Positions 57,042 through 64,000 of a stretch of 64,000 nucleotides of DNA are shown here, piece after piece; within the stretch, counting starts at the first letter, position 1; every line of letters starts with the position of its first letter. Both the position numbers and the translations under genes were made by a program. The stretch is from Clostridium sp. (GTDB taxonomy: Bacteria > Bacillota > Clostridia > Clostridiales > Clostridiaceae). The stretch lies in NCBI GenBank assembly GCA_031292145.1, contig JARLHR010000028.1, forward strand, positions 94,354-158,353, given 5' to 3'. The notes under the pieces are model-generated. The model worked only from the letters and a program-made list of their open reading frames with translations, did not search any database and was not told where the DNA came from.

Positions 57042-57075
57042 CGTCATCTAAATATTATAAACATTAATATTTTGT

Positions 57076-58683
57076 TTATACTTCCTTTGGTAAATCAAAC
57101 TTTTCAATTATATGCTCAGCAACCTTTATTCCATCAACTGCGGCTGAAATTATACCTCCTGCAAATCCTGCTCCTTCTCCCGTTGGGTACATTCCACATA
57201 CATTTACACTTTCAAGTGTTGAATTTCTATTAAGAGTAACTGGTGCTGATGTTCTGGTTTCTATACCTGTCAAAACTGCATCCTCCAAAGCATATCCTTT
57301 TATCTTTTTATCAAAATTATAAATTCCCTCTTTTAGTGCTTCTATAACATAGTTAGGTAAACAATTCTTTAATTCCTTAAACTCATATCCAGCAGTATAA
57401 CTTGGAGTGACACTTCCTAATTCAGTTGATTTTCTATCATTTAAAAAATCTCCGACAAGTTGCACTGGCGCCTTATAACTGCCTCCACCTAATTTAAAAG
57501 CTAGTTCTTCATAATGTCTTTGAAATTCCATTCCTCTGAGAGGAGAATCTCCTTCAAAATCTTCTGGAGATACAGTTACTACTAAAGCTGAATTAGCATT
57601 TTCCAAATTCCTTGAATGATAACTCATACCATTAGATACAAGTCTTCCTTCTTCTGATGCAGCTGCAACAACCACTCCGCCAGGACACATGCAAAATGAA
57701 TATACACCTCTTTTTAGTCTTTCACTTTGATAAGTCAATCTATAATCAGCTGCCTGCAATTTAGCATTTTTATAATTATCCCCATATTGACTAATATTTA
57801 TTAATTCTTGAGGATGCTCAATTCTTACTCCTACAGCAAATGCTTTTGCATCCATGGAAACTTTCTCTTTATGTAACATTTCATATGTATCTCTTGAACT
57901 ATGACCTATAGCAAGCACTAAAACCTTGCAGGGAATTTCTTTTCCATTTATAATTATACTTTTTAGTTCCCCCTGTTCCTGACATATTTTCTCTAACTTT
58001 GAGCTGAAATTAACTTCCCCTCCAAGTTTCTTTATTTCCTCTCTTATGTTCTTGACTACACCTTTTAAAAGATCTGTTCCAACATGTGCCTTACTCTCAT
58101 ATTTAATTTCTGATGGTGCTCCTGCTTTTATTAGCTCATCTAACACAAATGTGCATCTATGATCTTTAATTCTAGTAGTTAACTTCCCATCCGAAAATGT
58201 GCCAGCTCCTCCTTCACCAAATTGGACATTTGATTCAAGATTTAATTTTCCGCTTCTCCAAAATTCTTCCACAGTTTCTGTTCTTTTATCCACAGATTCA
58301 CCGCGTTCATAAACAATTGGTTTATAACCTTGTCTAGCTAAAGTTAATGCTGCAAAAATTCCTGCTGGACCAAATCCTATTACTACTGGCCTGCACTTAA
58401 GTTCCTCTATTCCAGCTTGTATTTCCTTAACTTCTTCGACTTCTTCAAATCTCACATCCTTATCATGAACTTTAGAAAGTATCTTTTTTTCCCCATCACA
58501 AAGTATATCTATACTATAATTAAATTTTATATCATTCTTTTTTCTTGCATCTATGCTTTTCTTTATTATATTTAATTTATTTATCCTATCTTTTGATATA
58601 TTTAGTTTTTTACATACTTTTTTTTCTAAAATACTAAAATCATCATCTATACTTAAATTTATATTATTTATTCTTATCGCCAC
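57076..58683 (-). CDS. FAD-dependent dehydrogenase (COG2509-like)
   Basis: 535 residues. The FAD-binding Rossmann motif is at GFGPAGIFAALTLARQGY, after an N-terminal small alpha/beta domain. FGEGGAGTFSDGKLTTR, YSFCMCPGGVVVAAASE and the closing MYPTGEGAGFAGGIISAAVDG are typical of a conserved uncharacterised flavoprotein family in Firmicutes and others. The likely start is GTG with GGTG upstream, giving the family start AIRINNINL; a TTG 24 bases earlier is possible. The reaction is unknown. Confidence 0.82.
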   Translation of the reverse strand: MAIRINNINLSIDDDFSILEKKVCKKLNISKDRINKLNIIKKSIDARKKNDIKFNYSIDILCDGEKKILSKVHDKDVRFEEVEEVKEIQAGIEELKCRPVVIGFGPAGIFAALTLARQGYKPIVYERGESVDKRTETVEEFWRSGKLNLESNVQFGEGGAGTFSDGKLTTRIKDHRCTFVLDELIKAGAPSEIKYESKAHVGTDLLKGVVKNIREEIKKLGGEVNFSSKLEKICQEQGELKSIIINGKEIPCKVLVLAIGHSSRDTYEMLHKEKVSMDAKAFAVGVRIEHPQELINISQYGDNYKNAKLQAADYRLTYQSERLKRGVYSFCMCPGGVVVAAASEEGRLVSNGMSYHSRNLENANSALVVTVSPEDFEGDSPLRGMEFQRHYEELAFKLGGGSYKAPVQLVGDFLNDRKSTELGSVTPSYTAGYEFKELKNCLPNYVIEALKEGIYNFDKKIKGYALEDAVLTGIETRTSAPVTLNRNSTLESVNVCGMYPTGEGAGFAGGIISAAVDGIKVAEHIIEKFDLPKEV

Positions 58684-58810
58684 GGCTTTTTCACCATATC
58701 CTTTCAAACTTTACTAGTCATAACTTATAACATATCTTACTTAATTTATTTTCAAATTTATTATAATCATTATTCTGTTATTTCAAACTTATTAAAAGAA
58801 TTATAACACA

Positions 58811-58844
58811 AAAAGGTCACAGCATTAATACTGTGACCTTTTTA
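58811..58844 (-). terminator. Terminator of the cdaA-cdaR operon
   Basis: AAAAAGGTCACAG and CTGTGACCTTTTT form a perfect 13-bp stem with an 8-base loop and T runs on both sides. Confidence 0.9.
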
Positions 58845-60065
58845 TTATCCCTTTTTCTTCACCACTATTTTAACACTTCCAACATCTGATATGGTCACAT
58901 CATTTCCATTAACAAGTGTTGCCTGCGGCGTATAGTTAAAAGTTCCTTGTTCATTTAAATTAGATAAATCTAATATTACATTTATATTTTCAGTATTTAT
59001 TTTATCTAATGCTGCTTGAGTCCCTGTTAATGTTACATTGGTTGTTAAATTTTCACTTTCCATTGAAAAAGCTTCATTTAAATTTTTAACTTGTACATTA
59101 CATGTTATATTTTTAGTTGCACTTTCTTCTTTTTTTACCTTAAATTTAACTTTGACAACATTATCTCCATCTTCAACATTAATACCTTCTGGTAAACTAA
59201 GTTTAACATTGATTTCACTATCTTCTTGTAATGATGATATATCTACAGCTTCGGTATCTATTGCTTGTACTTTGCTTAAATTTCCACTATCTCCCAATAT
59301 ATTTACACTGTCTTTGTCAAGTTCATAGCCATCTAAAACAAAGCCATTTGGCACGTTTCCGCTAGTTTTTAAGTTTATAGGAACTACTTTCCCATTAGTA
59401 ATTGCAATTGATAATTTTGCAGTCTTATTATCCGGTTCAATATTATTAACTGCGTTGCCATATGAATCCACAAACTTAATATCATAATCATTCTGCGTAT
59501 TCTTATCTACATCTTTTTCTTCTCCACTCAAAATGGCATCAGCAATTTTTTCTATAGAACTTTTCCCTCCTGTTACTGTCACAGTTTTTGGACTTATCGT
59601 TTGTTCTTTTTCATATATGTTTTCTTTATATGTAACCTTTACCTTTGATTTTATTGTAAACTCTTTTTTTACTAGCTCCTCCAAATTAATCTTTATCCCT
59701 AAAAATCCATCATTCTTAATAGTAATATTTTGAGGCGCACTTATTATTTGAACTGGTATAGTGTTTTCCCCGGCTTTTAATGCATAAGCCGACATATCCG
59801 CTACAATCTTAAAATCTTCCTTTTTAGCTTTTAATACTTCATTTGATGGCCCCTCTAGCTTTAAGTCCACTGTAAATTGTTGTTTATTTTCTATTGCAAA
59901 TTTTGAATCCGCTAAAGAACTTTCATTAATTAACTCTACCGGAATATTATTTAATTCACGAGTTCTTGATGGGTTTTCAACATTTGATACATACAGCCAT
60001 AATCCAAATGATAAAAGTAAACAAACAACCTTAACCATTAGCGTTCTGTTTTCACTCTTATCCAT
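58845..60065 (-). CDS. cdaR: CdaR (YbbR-domain) regulator of diadenylate cyclase
   Basis: This 406-residue protein has one N-terminal membrane segment (VVCLLLSFGLWLYVSNV) and about four extracellular YbbR domains, seen as recurring NIPVxL and VxLxG strands. It binds and modulates the cyclase CdaA. Its start overlaps the 3' end of cdaA by 28 bases, consistent with translational coupling. GGAGAAGG lies before the ATG. Confidence 0.9.
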   Translation of the reverse strand: MDKSENRTLMVKVVCLLLSFGLWLYVSNVENPSRTRELNNIPVELINESSLADSKFAIENKQQFTVDLKLEGPSNEVLKAKKEDFKIVADMSAYALKAGENTIPVQIISAPQNITIKNDGFLGIKINLEELVKKEFTIKSKVKVTYKENIYEKEQTISPKTVTVTGGKSSIEKIADAILSGEEKDVDKNTQNDYDIKFVDSYGNAVNNIEPDNKTAKLSIAITNGKVVPINLKTSGNVPNGFVLDGYELDKDSVNILGDSGNLSKVQAIDTEAVDISSLQEDSEINVKLSLPEGINVEDGDNVVKVKFKVKKEESATKNITCNVQVKNLNEAFSMESENLTTNVTLTGTQAALDKINTENINVILDLSNLNEQGTFNYTPQATLVNGNDVTISDVGSVKIVVKKKG

Positions 60066-60898
60066 GAGTTCACCTTCTCCCCAGCTGTTTTCACTTTTTT
60101 CTCAGTTCTATTTTCTATTACTTTTGTTAAAATAAGTTTTAATCTTTCTTTATCATAACCTCTTGTAATTCTACCATTAATAGCTAGTGATATCACTCCA
60201 GTTTCCTCTGATACAATTATAATCAATGCATCCGATACTTCTGATAAACCAATTGCAGCCCTATGTCTCGTTCCTAACTTTTTATTAATTGTATTATTAT
60301 CAGTTAGTGGAAGAACACATCCCGATACTAAAATTCTATTATTTCTTATTATAGTTGCCCCATCATGAAGAGGCGTATTCACCACAAATATATTTTCTAA
60401 AAGATTCGAGGTTACATTTGCATCTAGTAACGTACCTGCACCAATTAACTCATTAAGTCCTGTGCTCTGTTCCATTACAATTAATGCACCAGTTTTTGTT
60501 TCTGATAAATTTTGTACCGCGACTGAAATTTCATTAATAGTTCTAATTAATGCTTCCTTATCATTCACATAATGTTTATCATCAAAAGCACTTCTTCCTA
60601 AATGCTCCAAAGCTCTTCTAATTTCAGGCTGAAAAATTATAATTACTGATAATACCCCAATAGTTAATGTTTTATTTAATATAAAATACAACATATCTAA
60701 TTTTAATAAATAACTAATTGGAATCAAAGCTATGATTAATATTATACCTTTTAATAATTGTTCTGCTCGTGTCTCTTTTATTAGCATATAAGCCTTATAG
60801 AATATAAAAGAGACTACTAATATATCCATTACAGACCATACGGTCATATTTGAAAAGCTTTTTTCTAACATTGATAATAATTCTTGCAAACTTCTCAC
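60038..60898 (-). CDS. cdaA: Diadenylate cyclase CdaA
   Basis: This 286-residue membrane enzyme makes c-di-AMP from two ATP. Three N-terminal membrane segments precede the DAC domain with the DGA motif (LHDGATII) and the RHR motif (GTRHRAAIG). c-di-AMP governs potassium, osmotic and cell-wall balance. It is the first gene of the cdaA-cdaR pair; glmM, often third in this cluster, lies about 8 kb downstream past ptb-buk and the folate genes. Confidence 0.96.
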   Translation of the reverse strand: MRSLQELLSMLEKSFSNMTVWSVMDILVVSFIFYKAYMLIKETRAEQLLKGIILIIALIPISYLLKLDMLYFILNKTLTIGVLSVIIIFQPEIRRALEHLGRSAFDDKHYVNDKEALIRTINEISVAVQNLSETKTGALIVMEQSTGLNELIGAGTLLDANVTSNLLENIFVVNTPLHDGATIIRNNRILVSGCVLPLTDNNTINKKLGTRHRAAIGLSEVSDALIIIVSEETGVISLAINGRITRGYDKERLKLILTKVIENRTEKKVKTAGEKVNSWIRVKTER

Positions 60899-61129
60899 CT
60901 CTATTCTCTCTTAACTAAAATTATACAACAAATATGATACTTGTTGATATAATGAGAATTATAATTTTCTTACATTTTAATTATTTTTATAATAATTTTT
61001 TCTTAATTCACACTTAACTAATCTCTATCGTTATAAAAACCTATATATGATTATAAAAATAAATAGTGTATATAATTACTTTCTTTGGTAATAATATTAT
61101 TTGTTGCACTATACCGAAGGAGGTTTTTT

Positions 61130-61726
61130 ATGAAAAAGACATGTAGTATTTTTGTAACTGCTTTAATACTATATCTTTCCGTTATTAACATTAATCCAGT
61201 TTTTGCTTCAACTTTAACCGAAACTAATAATACACTAATTAATCAAAGAATGCATGAAAATTATTTAAATACTAATATAAATCATGATTTACAATCAAAC
61301 GAAAAACATGACGAGGTTTTGGAAGTTTTTAATCATAACTCTCAACAATTATATATAACGGGTGAAGATATAGAATTAATGGCAAAGCTTGTTTCTGCTG
61401 AAAGCGGTGGTGAACCATATACAGGAAAAGTAGCTGTAGCTTCTGTAGTATTGAATCGTACTATCGATCCACACTTTCCCAATACCATAAAAGGAGTTAT
61501 ATTTCAAAAGAATGCCTTTTCTTGTGTAAAAAACGGTAAAATAAATGCTGTTGCAGATCAAGATTGTTATAATGCAGTATACGATGCAATTAAAGGTGCT
61601 GATCCAACAAATGATGCCTTATTTTTCTACAATCCAGCTATAGCAACGTGTCACTGGATGAAAGAAACAGAAAAAATTAATGAAACAACTATAGGACATC
61701 ATACATTTTTCAAAATAAAAGCATAA
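61130..61726 (+). CDS. SleB-type cell-wall hydrolase
   Basis: 198 residues. A signal peptide (basic KK, hydrophobic core, cleavage near VFA) precedes the Hydrolase_2 domain at about 80-198: LMAKLVSAESGGEPYTGKVAVASVVLNR, then FSCVKNGKI and YNPAIATCHWM. The start EDIxLMAKLV with the conserved Glu is the family's catalytic region. Such enzymes cut spore cortex or vegetative peptidoglycan; without the usual peptidoglycan-binding domain, this one may act in vegetative or spore wall turnover. AAGGAGG precedes the ATG; an upstream ATG lacks a site. Confidence 0.88.
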   Translation: MKKTCSIFVTALILYLSVININPVFASTLTETNNTLINQRMHENYLNTNINHDLQSNEKHDEVLEVFNHNSQQLYITGEDIELMAKLVSAESGGEPYTGKVAVASVVLNRTIDPHFPNTIKGVIFQKNAFSCVKNGKINAVADQDCYNAVYDAIKGADPTNDALFFYNPAIATCHWMKETEKINETTIGHHTFFKIKA

Positions 61727-61751
61727 TTTTCAACACTAATTACGTAAAAAT

Positions 61752-61789
61752 AGGGTAAGCTATAACAATTTAAATATATGGCTTACCCT
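61752..61789. terminator. Bidirectional terminator between sleB-like and TPR genes
   Basis: AGGGTAAGC and GCTTACCCT pair with a 20-base loop, followed on the plus strand by a T run. It lies between convergent genes. Confidence 0.85.
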
Positions 61790-61802
61790 TTTCTTATTAA
61801 CT

Positions 61803-63092
61803 TTAACTCCCTGCTATACTTCGGATATTATTATTTGCATAAATTGAATTAGGAAAATTCTTAATTAATATATTTGCGTATTTTTTACTCTTTTCATGGT
61901 CTACCTGATTATTTAGTAATGTTAAATCATATAATGATTCTTGTATGTATACTCCATTTGGATATTGGCTATAGTATTCTTCAAACTGTCCTATGGCAAC
62001 ATTATCATCTGATAGTTTATATGAATTGCTTGCTCTATAAAACAAAATATGTTCCTTTAAACCATTTCCTTCACAATATGCATATGCCTTATCTAGCTCA
62101 ATTCTGGCACTTGAATAATTACTTTGATTAAAATACCCCAATCCATATTCATAAAATTTAGGTAGCCCTTCATTTTCCATTATAGTTACAGCCTTTTTAT
62201 ATAATTCATTATCTTCAGCACTGAGTGAATCTTCTTTAACATTTTTTAGTTGTTCATATATTTCATTTAAATCATTATTATTTATTAATGTTTTAAATTT
62301 TTCCTTATCAAAACCAGTATTTTGTACCTGTTCAATTGTCTTTTCATCTGATTTATTATTTGAATTTGACGATGTTTTTTCTTGTACATCTAACTCTTTA
62401 TTTTCATTACTTGTATTATCTTCTGATTCAATTCTATTATTTTTTATTTCCTCTATATTATTTGCTGAATTTGTATTCCCAAACTTTAGCATTATTGAAT
62501 ATCCACTAGTACCTATTGCAATTACTACAAATATAATCGTTATGGCTATTAAAATACCTTTTGAAGATTTTTTTGAATCCCTATATATTCCATTACTTCT
62601 TAATTCTTTTTCAATAATTTTAGCTGTAGTTGCCTCTTCGTCTATACTTAAGGCCTTATCTACATATTCCTTAGCTCTGTAAAGATCTCCTTTCTTTTGG
62701 TAACATAGCGCAATCCCAGTGCTTACTTTAATACAATTAAAATCGCTTTCTGCACATTCCTTCAATAATTCTAATGCCATGTCAACTTTTAATTGTTTTA
62801 ACGCATATTCAGCTTGCTTATATAATTCCACTCTTTTTTCGTCCATAGCAGAAGCTTTTATGTAATTGTCTGCAATATTATTATTATTTATTTCCTTATT
62901 TATTTTCCATACTGTAATCGCTTCATTTAAGTTACCCTTTTGATATAACAAAAGCCCCTTAAAATTTAATACAGCTGGATTATCTAATCCCTCCGATAAT
63001 ATCTCTTCACACAGATTTAATGCTTTATTTATTTTACCTTTTTCATAGAAATCCATAGCTTTTTCATAAGCTTTCTTAGCCATTTTATCCAT
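61803..63092 (-). CDS. TPR-repeat membrane protein
   Basis: About 429 residues. Cytoplasmic TPR repeats (KAYEKAMDFYEKGKINKAL, KGLLLYQKGNLNEAI, CYQKKGDLYRAKEYVDKAL) lead to one membrane segment (ILIAITIIFVVIAIGTSG), then an Asn/Ser/Glu-rich linker and C-terminal extracellular TPR-like repeats (YGLGYFNQSNYSSARIELD, FEEYYSQYPNG). It should be a protein-interaction scaffold. I use the ATG with AAGGGG eight bases upstream; an ATG 45 bases earlier lacks a site. The partner is unknown. Confidence 0.8.
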   Translation of the reverse strand: MDKMAKKAYEKAMDFYEKGKINKALNLCEEILSEGLDNPAVLNFKGLLLYQKGNLNEAITVWKINKEINNNNIADNYIKASAMDEKRVELYKQAEYALKQLKVDMALELLKECAESDFNCIKVSTGIALCYQKKGDLYRAKEYVDKALSIDEEATTAKIIEKELRSNGIYRDSKKSSKGILIAITIIFVVIAIGTSGYSIMLKFGNTNSANNIEEIKNNRIESEDNTSNENKELDVQEKTSSNSNNKSDEKTIEQVQNTGFDKEKFKTLINNNDLNEIYEQLKNVKEDSLSAEDNELYKKAVTIMENEGLPKFYEYGLGYFNQSNYSSARIELDKAYAYCEGNGLKEHILFYRASNSYKLSDDNVAIGQFEEYYSQYPNGVYIQESLYDLTLLNNQVDHEKSKKYANILIKNFPNSIYANNNIRSIAGS

Positions 63093-63182
63093 AAATATCC
63101 CCTTACCACTATTAATCTTCAATTCGTCTCTCTTCATAGTATATTATATGGCATGCAATGATTACAATTAAATATTAAAGTC

Positions 63183-63218
63183 AGGCACATGAAATGAAAT
63201 AACACGTCCGACATGCCT
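63183..63218. repeat. Copy of the AGGCAYATGAAA repeat
   Basis: AGGCACATGAAATGAAATAA, then ACGTCCGACATGCCT, matches the outer arm of the large inverted repeat; the ends AGGCA and TGCCT are inverted. It sits between the ptsI terminator and the TPR gene. Confidence 0.6.
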
Positions 63219-63250
63219 AAAGGCTACCTCAATTATATGAGATAGCCTTT
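63219..63250 (-). terminator. Terminator of ptsI
   Basis: AAAGGCTA and TAGCCTTT form an 8-bp stem, with CTC and GAG pairing inside the loop, about 20 bases past the ptsI stop codon. Confidence 0.7.
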
Positions 63251-63272
63251 AATTTTTATATAAATTTATATA

Positions 63273-64000
63273 TTATTCTTGTTCAATCATTATTTTCTTA
63301 GCATTTAAGATTGATGTAGCACTCATTGAGAATTCATCTAATCCATATTCAACTAGTGTAGGAATAGCAGTTTCATCTCCAGCCATTTCTCCACACATTC
63401 CAACCCACTTACCATGTTTATGAGCTCCATCTATAGTCATCTTTATTAATCTAAGTACTGCTGGGTGCATTGGATTATAAAGATATGAAACTTTTTCACT
63501 CATTCTGTCAGCAGCTAAAGTATATTGGATTAAATCATTTGTGCCTATTGAGAAGAAATCAACATGTTTAGCTAATTCGTCAGCATAAACTGCTGCAGCA
63601 GGAATCTCAACCATTATACCCCATTGAATATCTTCTGAGTATTCTTTTCCTTCTGCTTTTAACTCTGCCTTACATTCATCAACAACTTCTTTTGCTTGTT
63701 CAAATTCTTGTAATCCTGAAATCATTGGGAACATAACTGCAAGCTTGCCATAAACAGAAGCTCTAAGTAATGCTCTTAATTGAACCTTAAATATTTCTTT
63801 TCTATCTAAACAAAGTCTTATTGCTCTATAACCTAAGAATGGATTCATTTCTTCTGGTAATGGTAAATATGGAAGAGTCTTATCTCCACCAATGTCTAAA
63901 GTTCTTATAACAACTTGTTTACCTTCCATCTTTTCAAGAACAAATTTATAACTTTCAAATTGTTCATCTTCAGTTGGAGCACTATCTCTATCCATATATA
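63273..64000 (-). CDS. ptsI: PTS enzyme I, C-terminal part (cut by window edge)
   Basis: The 242 or so residues visible are the PEP-binding C-terminal domain of enzyme I, which starts the sugar phosphotransferase relay. [78 protein letters not shown] and [13 protein letters not shown] are all hallmarks; the active-site Cys is in GMCGEMAGD. The frame continues past the right edge (LYMDRDSAP), so the N-terminal half with the phosphorylated His is outside. Confidence 0.97.
   Translation of the reverse strand, partial: YMDRDSAPTEDEQFESYKFVLEKMEGKQVVIRTLDIGGDKTLPYLPLPEEMNPFLGYRAIRLCLDRKEIFKVQLRALLRASVYGKLAVMFPMISGLQEFEQAKEVVDECKAELKAEGKEYSEDIQWGIMVEIPAAAVYADELAKHVDFFSIGTNDLIQYTLAADRMSEKVSYLYNPMHPAVLRLIKMTIDGAHKHGKWVGMCGEMAGDETAIPTLVEYGLDEFSMSATSILNAKKIMIEQE

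Noticed and set aside
56969-57067. 32-codon plus-strand frame between ptb and the FAD-dehydrogenase genes
   Set aside because: There is no ribosome binding site and it covers the hairpin after the dehydrogenase gene. It is most likely chance.

Overview
The window looks like a chromosomal segment of a low-GC, spore-forming, butyrate-producing Clostridium. The evidence is strong AT bias, GGAGG-type ribosome binding sites, a ptb-buk pair, a SleB-type hydrolase and clostridial cell-wall-binding repeats. The closest fit I can name is the solventogenic C. beijerinckii / C. saccharobutylicum group. That is an inference from protein resemblance; no search was run.

Positions 1 to about 49,000 form a large plant-polysaccharide island whose enzyme set matches xyloglucan breakdown. 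Secreted enzymes are a GH74 xyloglucanase, a GH5 with C-terminal modules resembling CBM_X2 and CBM46, and a GH5 with cell-wall-binding repeats. Beside the last are two surface proteins that share an unrecognised module of about 90 residues. A carbohydrate ABC importer (two lipoprotein binding proteins, two permeases, no ATPase) would bring in oligosaccharides. Cytoplasmic enzymes then cover each expected linkage: GH31 alpha-xylosidase, two GH3, GH42 beta-galactosidase, GH95 alpha-L-fucosidase or galactosidase, GH51, GH43 and GH127 arabinofuranosidases, a GH2 with a glucuronidase-like motif, GH39, and two unrelated esterases for possible acetyl groups. No dockerin or cohesin was seen, so the system appears non-cellulosomal.

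The island is divided into small units, many next to an AraC-family regulator: four ordinary AraC proteins, one AraC domain fused to a complete GH39 enzyme, and one truncated AraC remnant. Four minus-strand promoters (before the GH2, the GH31-GH3 unit, the permeases and the YesL-like gene) share an A/T-rich element placed exactly 30 bp from a -10 box, which points to a common activator. A chemoreceptor gene lies between the GH2 and the surface-protein genes.

Positions from about 49,200 to the right end are core chromosome, almost all on the minus strand: glmM, a yerC-like regulator, an AIM24-family gene, folate genes (folB-folK fusion, folP, an HD-domain gene), buk and ptb, an FAD-dependent dehydrogenase, cdaR and cdaA for c-di-AMP, a plus-strand SleB-like hydrolase, a TPR protein and the 3' part of ptsI. 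A family of small palindromic repeats ending in AGGCAYATGAAA is scattered here and reaches into the island, where a copy abuts the truncated araC gene. No rRNA, tRNA or CRISPR array was recognised.
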